Positions 49,801-62,400 of a DNA stretch of 64,000 nt are shown here, in pieces. Source of the stretch: Burhinus oedicnemus. Taxonomy: Eukaryota; Chordata; Aves; Charadriiformes; Burhinidae. The translations under genes and the position numbers were made by a program. The DNA lies in contig VFFE01007518.1 in NCBI GenBank assembly GCA_008921705.1, positions 6,669-70,668 of the forward strand, in the 5' to 3' direction. The notes beneath the pieces were generated by a model. It worked only from the letters and a program-made list of their open reading frames with translations, did not search any database and was not told where the DNA came from. Within the stretch, counting starts at the first letter, position 1; every line of letters starts with the position of its first letter.

Positions 49801-52800
49801 TCTGGACCAGCAGCTGGAGGCCAAGTGGGACACTGAACAGTATCTGTGTCTTTTCAATGTAAGAAAAAAATAAAAACCAAAATAGCAGATAAGTAGACAA
49901 GAAAATAATGACAAAAGCCACCTGTCATTCACTGAAATTCTTCTTTATTTATTTGTAGGCATACTAAAGAGAAAAGTTGAGGGAAAGGGGTTGAAGAACT
50001 CAGAAAACGAGATTTAATTTCTGTTAACAAGTTCAGATGAGGTTGTTGTCTAATAAGAAGTCTTTGAACACAACTTGGGGTCTCAGAGTGGTCATTAGCC
50101 ACAGTAAAGTAGCAAATCCTGAGGAATTTGTGTAAATATATAAATATATAAATCTTCATGGGTTATTACAACCAAAGTCAATGTAATGGTCTGCAGTCTT
50201 AATTTGGAATTTAGATTCTTCTGAGAGGGCATCAAAATCCCATCCATCTATTTCAAATAATCAGCAATTGATTCACCTCAGCAGCATGATTAGAGCTACA
50301 GATATTATGCACCAGTAATCCAGGCCTTGGCTGCAGATACTTAAAAAAACATGAATCCCCTTTTTTTTTCTTTTGCTTTGGTATAATCTTTTGATTTAAA
50401 ATATTTGCGCTCATTTCCTTCTTGAGGCATTGTCCATAGGAGCAAGTAATTTTTGAGGGGTATCAAGTCAAACCAAGAATAATTATAAAAGGATTTACTG
50501 CAAGTAAAACCAGGGAAATCCTAGGTCTATAGCAAAGAATGTTTTAACAAAAAGATTAAGAAGGAGGGGAAGGGGTTGATGAATGCTGCTTATTAGACAG
50601 CAACACCGCATTAACCCTGTATATACTTCACGTGTTAGTCATACACCTACAGGGGAGGGTAAAGATAAGCCCATTTGAACTCCTTATCTTTTTCATTATA
50701 AATGTTTATTGATTTCAAAATACTGATAAAAGAAAAAAATGGTGCTTTAAAAAGCTCTGTGGACAAGCAGCAAAACAAATTCTTTGTAAAATATTGTTCT
50801 GAACTGTTGTACTACTTCTCCCCTATAAAACCTCCCTAGCAATCTGACATGTTTCTTTCTTATACATCTTGTTTTGATTGAGATATAAAACACATTTTTC
50901 CCACATCACATGAAATTCTTCAAATATGTCATTATTCTTGTTCATATAAAACAATTTCTTTCATGGCAACACACCAGTTTTCTCTTGTTATTGTGGTGTT
51001 TTTTTTCAACCATCATCCAAAGATCAATCTGTTTGCAATACCATGGGTAAATGCAATCCATTTTTAAAATAATTTTCAGCCCCAACTACTGAAGAAAAAT
51101 CATACAGCAATTATACTTCTGACTTAAAGGGTAATTTATGAGCTTATACTAATTCTGTAACTTCAGGCAAGAAATATCTAATGTTATGACTTTGCCACAT
51201 AAAGCTCTTCAAATTGCACCCTGAATCCTATACCTTTGGGACATAAATTTTTCTAGGTCACATTTTAACAGGTCTGCAAAAGCAATGATTCTTTAGGGGA
51301 AAAGACAGGTTTAACGGGGACCCATTGCCAGAGAGACCAACATGAAAGTGTACTGGGGAGGTGGAATAAGACAGCTGTCAACCATCCTTATAGCTTCTCA
51401 ACAAGTGGAAGCCAAATTATGCCTGTTCACAACTTGAAGCTCTATTTTGTTTCCTGCAGCAGCCAACCCTAAGGGACTAATCTGGCAACCAGAACAAGAG
51501 CTCTCTGATAGTCAGGGACTGTGGAGCAAATGTGATGCAGAACAAAATTTGTCAGCGCCATAACCTGAGGGGAACCTGCATGTAAAGGGAATCAAAGCCT
51601 GGCTGTTTGAATCAGTTGAGTCTAATTTGTAGTTCCATGACAGGAAAAGATGAGGTTTTGGCCCAATATGGAGGAGAAATGAATCTTACAGTTCTGATTT
51701 ATTAACTTTTGACCCTTTTAGGGGTAAAGTTTAGAAATGTGGAAAGAAAAGCTAAATGCTTTGGTGCCTGATAAGTTATTTCTTAACTTTTAAACTAAAT
51801 TCTCTTAAGTCATTTTGTAAGGAAGTTTAGATTATGAAGAAAATTTTCATGATTGAGTGAAAAATACACAAAAATCCAAGGTCAAACTGAAATAAGCAAA
51901 ATACAGTAAGTCTGATTCTAATTTATATTAGGCAGTTTTATACTACTCTACTACTGCAGAGAGGTTTGGAAATACTTGTAAAAGTAATTTATGCCCACTT
52001 TAAAGCCTATTTATGCTGCCACAACAGTGATAACTGAGTCACTGAGCTTCTGAGAGTCACAGCAGTCAACATCGGTCAAAAAATTCTAAGTGTGCATGTA
52101 TTCATTACAGGTGTCCAGAACTGTTACTCATCATTCACACATCTGAGAAATTACAGTCAGCAAATCAGTGAGGAAAAGCTGTCATGTGAGCCAGGCACCC
52201 AGCTACAGACGATTATACTCTGGAATTTTCGAATTGCAAAGCTTTCATTAACTTGGTTGGGAGCAGAAATAGACTGCTGCAGAGTAGCCTTAAACTTTCC
52301 ATTAATAGAAAATACAGAACAATTGGAATGAAGCTTCTACAACTTGTAGATAGCAAATTATTTGGCCAAAATATTCAATGTCCATTTACAAATGGCAAAT
52401 ATTGAAGCAAATGAGATTCAGAATAGGTGAGTAATCAAATCTGTGTTGGCTTAAATGAGTGTTATTCATAATGAACAGCTGAACCAGCTCTTCAGAAGAG
52501 TTAGTTCAGAAGGAACCAAAATTTAAAAAAATCATTATGTTTAACAGCAAAAATTGATATATTTGCCTATATTTGCCTGATCCAAATTTCTGATGCACGC
52601 TCATTTTGCAAAAGTAAAAAAAAGTTAAATAATTCTTTTGATGACAAAATTTATGGAAAAAAAATTCAGAATCCTAAAGTTATGAGAACCAATATTTTAA
52701 AAGTAATTATATCTTTTTCAGAGATATCCCTCCTGAATTTAGCCCTTTCCCTCCCATACCTTACCCACTGTTCCAAAAGATCAAAAGTGTTGATTTTTAA

Positions 52801-54616
52801 AGGCATTTCTAGTGACAAAAATATATTAACCCTCATGTAATACAGCTGGAGAATTGCAAAGTATTCAATTTATAAATGTCACTCTGCAGCAGACTACTTG
52901 TTGAAATTGGGAACGCTTTTTACAAAGCTATTCACATCTGAGAGGTAAAGATTCACCATGTAATGATCAAATCCCTGATAGTCATTAAAATTAAGGACCC
53001 TGCTGAAGAGCAGCTTCAGATAAAGACTTGCAGAGAATAAAGTAAAGATTATCACAGACAGACAAACACATGGTACATGTGACACTAGCTCCAAAGAAAT
53101 TACCCCTTTATTCTGCAAGCTAATTCCAGGCATAGTCAGCTAATGAGCATTAGCCCTTGACATAACTGAGGTCGAAGTATTTCTTCTTTGTTTGTCTTCA
53201 CCTTCTTCAATACTGATGTCAATTCACAATGCTAGAAAAATTTTAACTCACACACTGCAGGTTTGGAACTTTGAAGATATTCTCACAGTTTAGCCAATGT
53301 GACAGATTAAATTGAATTTGCATTTTAAATTTCTATCATTTCAAGTATCTTTAAATGCACGTTAGGTTCAGTGACAGCCTTTTATCTTGGTGATGCTAGG
53401 ACATACCATGTTGATTCTAAAACTGCTTGTGGTAATCAATCTGGACTGCATATGTGAAATATAGTAAATACTTTGTTGTGGTGTTTGATGGGTTTGTTTG
53501 CACTATCCTATTTAGTAGATACAGCAAGAGCCTCCTCTGTCTGCTGGTCTCTTCCCCCTGGAAGGAATACCACACATGGGCCATTCATTAAAGAACACCA
53601 GAGTACACTTTCTAGAAGCGTGCATCAGTATCGCAGAAACCAGTTCTGATATGCCTTCACAAATTCTGCATTCCTTTGAGACTATCTACTTAACAGACAA
53701 TAGAAACAGCTGATACAGACATTGAACTGTCATTCAGATTTAAGGGAAAGAGATTTCTTGGATTAATGATTAGCAAATGGTGGCAATTAACTGAGTGGAA
53801 GGTTGATGAATCTTTCAGATCCTCCTTATGTATATAACATGACCAGGAGAAGGCTTCTTCCTGTCTGAGTTTAGTCTGTATTGCTGAAGAATCTCTTTAA
53901 ACAGGTGGGATTGAGGAGATAAGAGTCAAGGATTACAGGGCTCAAACGTCAGTAAGTATGCAGGAACAAACTGAGAAAGGAGACCTTTCTATGCTATATT
54001 GGGTCAAATCTCAAAATCGAAGTTTTGTATATCAGATGTGCACCATTCAATTCTTAATTCTCTGCACATAAAACATGCGTGAATGTCAGGGAGTTTTATT
54101 TTCAGTTTTTCAGTCTCTGAACTCAGGCACACTGTGCACAGCTAATTTTTCTTCTCAGCAAAAGATTAAGAGCACAAATCAGTGGGAAAAAAATTGTCAG
54201 TACCCAAAGACTTTGAAAATGTGATGTATTAAATATGTGCTAAGTTTTATGAGTGTGAATCTCAGAAGTTTGGAGCCCTCCTATGAGTTGACAGTGTTTC
54301 ATACATGCCCTTGAAATATCCAAATGTTTCTAGCATGTAGGTCATAAAAGTCTATTCTTGCACACCCAAGAACATGATTAACTTCTGCTAAAACTAATCC
54401 CCAAACAAATTGTTGTGTAATTCATGGTTATCAATATTCTAAACTGCTATCTCCCTTGATCACATCTGTGCTGAGTAAATTACTATTAAAACCTTGCAAA
54501 TATTAAATATGCAGAATCTAATCCTTCTACTAGTAAACCCAAATACTATCTTCAGCAAATAACTTCAATCCCACGGTTTTCCACAGAAATCAGAGTAGAT
54601 TTCATTTGCTTATATT

Positions 54617-54639
54617 AAAAAAAAAAAAAAAAAAAAAAA
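54617..54639. repeat. Poly-A run (A23)
   Basis: Twenty-three consecutive A. The sequence to its left is not recognisable as a processed transcript, so it is called a simple repeat. Confidence 0.9.
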
Positions 54640-55523
54640 CCAACAAGGAAAAAACAGGGATACTTTTTGTAGCCCAGCTACTAGAGCATGCTGTTGCTAA
54701 TTAATGTTCATCAGGGGAAATAATTGGCATTAAACAGACGTCACTATTGAAATCATATCTACAAGGAACCAGATCAGTGTAAATAAAGCCAGTTTAGTCT
54801 ATGGTATCTGTTGCTAGCACTTTTTCCCCACTTTCAATCTTGGAGTTGTATCAGTCTTGGTAAAATGTCAGTCTGCTTCTTTAGTTCCCAATTACAAGTC
54901 ATATCTGTGGTTCCCTGCTGTTTTGCTACAATCTATAACATCCACAGCTCTCCCTTACTTGACCTATTTCCTCTTTTTCCTTCTTCTGATGTAGCTGTAA
55001 AATGGGAATATATGAACTACCCTAGACTATATCTTATTCCATGTGTGATGAAGAAGCATATATACATGCTTCTATATACATATAAATGTTTTCACATACC
55101 TACGCATATGAACTTTTACTAGGTCTATATTGCTTCAAGCCTGTAATTAGGAAAAACCTTTTGCTACAAAGTAATCAGTTTTTCGCAAAGACAATTGTAC
55201 CTGTCCTGAAAGGTAATGGCACCTTCAGATATAAAACACAAAACTGAAAATGCCATCTGTCTCTTAAACTACACCAGTGCTTGTTGTCATGAGTACCCAT
55301 TCTACTGACCTTTTTGATAATAACGTTTTTCATTCATTTATTTTCTCATTTTCTTTCTTCCTCATTGTCACCACGTCTATTTAGGCACTTCTCAGTTGTG
55401 AAATATCTCTGAAAGCATATCGAGAAAATGCATAAAATGTATAATATACATAAACTGCTAAAATACCATTTTTATAGTAATTTAGATTTGCTTTAAACTA
55501 ATTTTATTCACATAAGTGGAAAA

Positions 55524-55560
55524 GGGGCAGTGGTGCAGTGGGGGGTGAGAGTGGGGAGGG
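55524..55560 (+). repeat. G-rich patch
   Basis: G runs of 4, 6, 4 and 3 with spacers of 12, 7 and 1. The first spacer is too long for the strict quadruplex pattern, so folding is only possible, not expected. Confidence 0.5.
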
Positions 55561-58500
55561 TTGAAATATTCCTGAGAATAACTGCTTAGCCATAGTCTAA
55601 AGCATTACATAAAATATTGGGCCTTATAAGTCCAGTAAATAATGTGTAGTAATTCAGCAAGGTGTTCAAAAGAACAGTCTTCTCTGCTTGAGTGACTTCT
55701 GGCCAGCAGGTAGAAGCAAGGACTAATTTAGCCGTCAATTTGTAACATGTGAGACAGTAGGCAGAATTACACTTAGTCTTCAGGATTCACTGGACAACGC
55801 TAAGGATCTCTGCAGTCGGGGAGGGTTTTTTTTCAGAATGCTGTCTATATCTGTGGATTAATATTTTAGTGCTGTGTCCTATCACATCAGCTGTCACCCA
55901 TGCTGCATTTGATCACCTGTCTTTGTATTAGTTGATAGAATAGAACTGTTGAACTAGTATTAACCATTACCTGAGAGTTTAATCCTGTTTACATCTATAT
56001 TCCATTCTGTTATATCTACATTTATTCTACAGCTATTGTTGTAGTTAGTAGTTTTAATCACTGATAATACCAATATTTCCTTTAAATTATCTTCAAAGTG
56101 GTAATATATCATGTTCTGTACTCTTCATGCCATGAGGGTCAAAATAAACCTATTAGGCAACACTTTTGATGCAGCCTTATATCAATAGAAAAGGTTGAAA
56201 TTACCACTCGGGAGAACTGAAATAATTAATCTATTCAATCCTTCTGGCTATCTTTAGTTAAATGCAATTTCTCTACAAATAAAAAGTTAATAAATGAGGG
56301 ATAAAGAAAAAGTTGAGTGGAGTGAGTGAAAAAGAGAAAGCAGGCAGGGATGAGAAGGATGCAGTGGAAATAAACCTCTTAATTATGCATTAACAACTCT
56401 TTTCATTTTCACCGTTACTGAAATATCTCAGATTAGCTAATAAAGATTCAGGTATGGTTAAATATTAGATTTCTAAAAATAACAATACCTTTGAAAAGTG
56501 ATAAATTACAGTAAAGCTAAATTGATATAGTCAACATCTACATTTTATTGGAAAATTTAGTCATTCTAACATTAAAATTTATTTTCAGGTATATTTATTG
56601 CTTTTTATCTGACAAGCATGAGTTCTCTTGCGGTTTTAATCAAACTTTCTTCACAAAATTCTACACATGCTCATCTGCTTCCAGGCAGCTAAACCAATTC
56701 TGGTTTGTAGTCAGTGCCTGGTAAGTGCAAAGGAATTATGTCAAATGCAAGACAAAATGTAACTAAAAATCTGCTGAGCTATATTTTAAAAGTACTTTTT
56801 GAAAACTATAATGTCAGCCACATATTGAGGAGATATGAAGAAAAGCAGAAAAAAATCTGAAGAAGTTTTAATGTGAAAGTGGAAGGCAGTGATGGGAAGA
56901 AAGGAAGAGTAAAGTAAAGAAAATAGGTCTATTTGGGAAAGCCAAATATTTAAGGTCTTCAATATGAAAGAAAACTGAAATGACAATTTAATATTTTAAA
57001 ATGAAGATAGGTCACTGTTTTCGAAGGAGGTGGTATTCATTGCATAAGGCATTGGTTGCTACAACCCTATGACAAAAAACAGCACAACTCTTACTCTAGA
57101 ACATGACAACAAATCACCAGATAACTGATTGACTTACATTATCAAAGATGCAAAATTACACAATATTTTTCATCATTGAAGCCCCTTATTGTATTCTCAG
57201 CTGAGCTTGAGTTATGTCAGACATACTTCAAACACCAAATAAGATACAAACATACCAGAGATTTAGATGTCAAATTACAGAGCATAGAAAATAAATTCTC
57301 AATAAGAGGACTAACAGCAAGCAAGATTTTCTTCCAGAATTTCATGCATCAATTAGATAACATTTTAAAATAAAAGAAGAATTCAGATGTTTCGGTGTGT
57401 CATGTCCTCATTTAGCAGGATAGTGTTTGTACCATGCTTGCTACAAAAATATAAAAAAACCCCACAACACCGAATAAATTCAGAGTGCATTGTCATTTAC
57501 AGATAAAATGATTAATCCCAATAAAAACATGAAAAAGGATCATTTTGGCCAAATAGTTGTGACTTGCCAAAACTAAGAATACAATACTGATTTAAAGGAA
57601 ACCAAATGTACACACAGTAGGAGAAAATATTCTGTAACAGACTTCCAGAAACATCAAAAATTAAAGACAAGAAACAACTTTTAAGCTTCATAAAGTTTCT
57701 CAGCCTGCAGAAGTGCCAAATTTTAGCAGCACAATGTGGCTACAAGATTTCCCAAAGATACTTTAAACTGAGCAGCATCTAAGAATCATTCTAGGATGGG
57801 CACACTTAGTGCATCGAAGCCTCTTCATGCACATCCAGTCGTGCTTCTCAAAACTCAGCATGAAACTTAAAAGTTATATTTAAAAAGTCAAAAAGGAGAT
57901 GGACATCTCTGCTTTACAGAAATGAACAGAAAAGTAATTCTGTAAAGGAAAGAGTGAATTTAAGTGAAGATAACTGAAGGTGCTGCAACAATGCCATTTT
58001 AAGTCAGCAGGAGGCTGACAAGAAAGTGTTGGAAAAGAGCCTGAGAAGCAGTATGTAATTGATTTTTAGAAGGGAAGACTGAAAAGATGTGAGAACCCAC
58101 AGCCTCAGAATACAAAAGACTGCATGTAAATATAGTCAAAGAGGATATTAAATAGCTGTCGTAAAGGCTTCATAAAAATGGGACAAGCTACTATCCAGCT
58201 ATCTGAGTGGTGTCTAACATCAATGTGTATCCTCAAAAAAAACACGCATCAGTTTTAGCAAACTCAACCTTGTTTCACAGTTAATTTCTCAAGGACTCAT
58301 GGAAGCTGATGCATACAGCGCATAGACTTCTGCTTGTAAAACAATTACACTTCATAGAACACAAGAGACATAAAGGTGCAGGCAGAATTACAGAACACCA
58401 GTGCACATATCTGTACCTCTGCTTCCTCATCATCCTCACCTGCTCTTTCTGCTCACATTAAATTTCTTATGAAGTCCAGAGTCATTCTCTCCCATTTTCC

Positions 58501-58586
58501 ATTTTATCTACCACCTCCTGCTCTTTCACCTAATCTTGCTTTCTTCTGTTTTATATCTGGATTTTTCTTCGGGTTTTTGTTGCTTC

Positions 58587-58693
58587 TTTGTTTGTTTGTT
58601 TGTTTGTTTCATTTTGGTTTTGGGGGTTTGGTGTGGGTTTTTGTTTGTTTTGGGGTTTGGTTTTTGTTTTTGTTTGGGGGCTTTTTTTTGTGC
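58587..58693 (+). repeat. (TTTG)5 and G/T-rich tract
   Basis: Five TTTG units, then about 80 bases of almost only G and T with G runs of 5, 3, 4 and 5 (58622-58680) and long spacers. The tract causes the overlapping open frames at 58376-58744, whose Phe/Cys/Leu-rich peptides are not real proteins. Confidence 0.85.
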
Positions 58694-58836
58694 CTCTATT
58701 TTTCTAAAAGGACTGGAGAAAGAATTTCCTTCATAACTGCATGATTGGCTGTGTTGTCTTGATCCTCTTCCACATGCTGATATATTATTTAGCTATTTCA
58801 GTGTACAAAGCAGTTTTGAACAACATGGTTTGCACT

Positions 58837-59440
58837 TGTGTGGTGGGTTAAGCTTGGTTGGCCACCAGGTGCCCTACAAGCCACTCTGTCACTCCACTCT
58901 TTGGCAGGACAGGGGAAGAAAGTAAGATGAAAAACTCATGGGTAGTTTAAAAGGTAGTTTAATAAAGGTCATGTGTGGCCTTTAATAAAGGCAAAGGCCA
59001 TGTGCGGAAGCAAAAGAAACAAAAAACAATTCTATTCTTTGCTTCCCATCAGCAGGCAATGTCCAGCCACTGCCTGGGAAGTAAGGCCTCCGTATGCTTA
59101 GTGATTGCTTTGGAAGACAAATACGTTAATAACAAATGCCCTCCCTCCTCCTTTCTCTTAGCTGTTTATTGCTGAGCATGATGCCATGCGGTATGTTATA
59201 TCTCTTTGGTCAGTTTGGGTCAGCTGTCCTGGCTATGTCCCCTCCCAACCTCTTGCCCAGTCCCAGCCTACTGGCCTTTGGGGGTGAGGTTGGAGAGAGG
59301 CCTTGATACTGTGGGAGCACTGCTCAGCAGTAGCCAAAACACGGGTGGGTCATCAACACCCTTCTAGTACAAATACAAAGCACAGCACTATGACGGCTGT
59401 TACGAGGAAAGTTAGCTCCATCCCAGCCAGACCCAATACA
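58837..59440 (-). mobile_element. Solo LTR of ERVL type (LTR-2)
   Basis: About 600 bp with TG...CA ends (TGTGTGGTGGGTT to CCCAATACA). It shares its core with LTR-1: TTCCCATCAGCAGG, GTCAGCTGTCC, GTCCCCTCCCA, the CAGCA-TAGC / ATCAACACC block and CTCCATCCCAGCCAG. The low-coordinate third differs clearly, so it is another subfamily. On the minus strand an AATAAA element lies at 59161-59176 and ATTAAA at 58958-58963. No perfect target duplication was found: GCACT on the left and AAACT on the right agree at three of five bases. No internal retroviral genes are present. Confidence 0.85.
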
Positions 59441-62400
59441 AAACTGCAATTTTTTGTTCACACGACCATTAAGATTTTGTAATGATCGCTGCCCCTTGTG
59501 ACAATAATCTAGACAAAGCAGAAAGAAAACAAGCACTTTGCAATTTACTTAGTTATGGACAAAGTCACTCATGCTGCTCTTAGAAAGAAGTTTCAGGAGT
59601 GAAAGTAAGCATGGTGTTTTCTAAGATCTGTTAATTTCCTTTTTACATAAGGATTATTAAAAAAAATATCCCTTTTAAGCTTCATGGTGGGGTCTGAGAA
59701 ACACCACTGGATGTGCATGTGGAGGCTGCCGTGCACTGAGGGTGCACACCTACCCTTGGCTGATGCAGTTTGTTTTCCCTTGCCATGCTAAGCTGTGTAT
59801 TGGTAATTCAGTGCTATTTTAAAATACCAAGCATTATGGGGTGCTGCGTATTTCAGGTTTTCACATATTGCAGCAGAGTCCACATGAAGCAGCAAGATCA
59901 GGCTGGGCCACAAGGTTTGCGGAGCGGGGAGCTGGGGGTGGCCACACGGCCAGTAGGGCAGTGCCCTCACCCACGCGGGGACAGTCCGTGGTACCCCAGC
60001 AAGAAGAAGCAAGCTCTGCCATGCCAGTCCTGGCCTCGGAGGTGCAGGAAGCCAGAGCTCTGGGTGGGAGAGGCTGCAGAGCCAGGCGGTGCATGCAGGG
60101 CTCTGACTTTCAGCAAAAAAAGAACCTGTAATCGTTACAGTACAGTTTTGCAAAAAATGATAAAACATGAAATGCATGTTCAACTCTGAATACACAGGGA
60201 ATGGTAGAAATCCCATCACAACATCAGCCCTGAGTTGCATTTCTGTTGAGTTAGTCTACAATGCAAGTTATTTGAATAGAAAAAAACCTTTTTACTTGCG
60301 ACAACACTGATTATCATATGCAGTATTCTACAAAATATGGTTTTGCTTTTTCATTAAAAGGAAATGGTGATTTCCAGGCTTGCATAAATATATTTTTATT
60401 TTCTATTTTGTCTGTTCCTCTGCTTAGTTTTCTCTGCACTTCTAATACAGAAAATCTGCAATTCTCCTCCCATGTTCACCGGCACACATATATAATATCC
60501 CTGAGTGATATTTTTCACCTTTCCAAAAGAGTAGCTGCTGATCCTGTTCAGGCTTGTCCTTCTAGACCTTTAGTAAGAGTATTTATGCAAAAAGTTTTTC
60601 AATATTTTGTCAGACCTGACAAAGGTTATAAAATTTAGCTCAAGGCTTTTGATTTAAGATTTAAAAAATCACTGTCTTAATAGACTGTTAAAAAAAATCA
60701 TCCAACCAACCAACAAAAAAAGCCCCAAACCAAAAATCCCCTGGAATAACCACATTTATATTGGCAGAAAAGGTCTTTTCCTAATATATTTGATTCTATT
60801 TGAATAACTAGCTTAAGTTAATGCCCTACTAGTTTATCTACAGAAACAATCTCTTTAAGTGTGGGCAAGACTGGATAATTCATATCCCTTTTCTTGTTAA
60901 AGGCACATTCTTAAAGAAGTTCAGTATCAGTCACTTAAGAAAAATTACTAATTTTAATTGCCTGCTAATTTAAGAATTTACCTGTTTCTCATGATGTGTT
61001 TAAGTATGTTTCTATCTCAAGTTTTTTTCCCTCTGCTATCTTTCCACTAAGACCTCTGTCATGTACATTTATATCTGCTGAGGGAATACAAGTTAGCATA
61101 GCTCCATTCTCTGCCTATAAAACTAATGTCAGCACAAATTTTATAAATTTAAACAGGTGAAAAGCTAGTTATGTTGACCACAGTTTTAAAAGTACCATAA
61201 AAAAAGGACAAAAAAATTGTTGCTAAGTGTTAAAAATCATCAGACAATATAACGAGAGAAAATACTAGGCTTTTTAGAAAAAAATAGTAAGATGAACCAG
61301 CCCTTCTATGAATTATGGAAAAACAGGTATCAATCTGCTGCCTAGTTTTGAATCCTAATTTCATGTATGGTATTCTTTGCATGTTCCTATCCTTAGAGGG
61401 AAGTTGTGGTTGTAAGGGTGCAGATGACAAGACCGCTGTTCTATCTCTGGCAGAAATACGTCTAGGGAGCTAAAGCTAAAGACTTACTAAGGCGTGAATT
61501 ACTTCTGGGCACAGGGAACAAATCTTAAATAACCAAACTATTTATTTTAGTAATATTGTGAATATTATAAAATTCAATGAAGAGCAGTTTGTTTGAAGCC
61601 TCCTGTGCTGGATCACGGCTCTATCAGTTTGCTCTGATGAAAGCTGTTTTTCAAACCAATGCAAACACTATCCCACAGACAGGTATAATTTTGTTGCCTA
61701 TGCCCAGAAGCACAAAAAAAGAGGCAGAATAGTACTGGCAATGAATTTGCTATCCCACAGAGAATGGTCTGAATTTCAGGCACTGCTCAAAGAAACAAAA
61801 CAGTTTGAAAGCATGAGTTTAGTTGAATTTTTATATTTGGGTAGCAGAGGATGTGGGACAGAAATAGTGTATCACACCACTTGTCTGTTATGCACTGATT
61901 CATAATGTCTCATGTGAATGATGAATGTGGGAATGTTTTTTTGAAAAGTTATACTTCTTCCATTATCTCCCTTTCCCAGTTCTCGAAGCTGTTAAGTGCT
62001 ATGCTTGCATAATGGCTCTTTGCACCATTGCTTCTGGTAGATGTCAGTGCCGCACTCTAAAATCTTACAGTGCTTTTCAAAGAACATCAAATATATCTTT
62101 CTACATAAAAACTGGAAACCATATTATTTATTTTTTTTTTTTAGAAAATGAGTGCCTTGCTTCTTCAAGTATCCTGGAAAATAAAGGGGTCCTGGAAATT
62201 GTAGGCTTTGAAAGTCCCAAACATCAACTTGAAATATGTGTCTAGAGAAAATAAGATGTTACTCTCTAGTTTCTGCAGAGATATTCACTGCGGAGAAAAC
62301 AAATAATAAATAGTTTTGCCAAAATGCTTCCCAGTACCATTTTTAAACACATGAACTCCCACTAAATGACAGTTAAGAGTACAAAAGAGAAGAATAGTAG

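Larger units (their letters stand above)
46876..58836. other. Long AT-rich non-coding stretch
   Basis: About 12 kb without a recognised gene or repeat family. The first part (46895-47280) is less AT-rich and holds a 104-codon plus-strand open frame (46918-47232) with no known motif. A G-rich patch lies at 55524-55560, a poly-A run at 54617, and a GT-rich tract at 58587. Confidence 0.55.

Noticed and set aside
54500..54639. Poly-A run as the tail of a processed pseudogene
   Set aside because: No transcript-like sequence precedes it, and birds have few processed pseudogenes because CR1 does not favour poly-A templates.
58376..58744. Two overlapping plus-strand open frames rich in Phe, Cys, Leu and Gly
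   Set aside because: They are translations of the TTTG and G/T-rich tract; no codon structure beyond the repeat.
61925..62245. Cys-rich frame after a TTTCCCAG site, with 'VKCYAC' recalling Ly6-type domains
   Set aside because: The cysteine spacing and the rest of the frame do not follow the Ly6 pattern, and the context is AT-rich without further exons.
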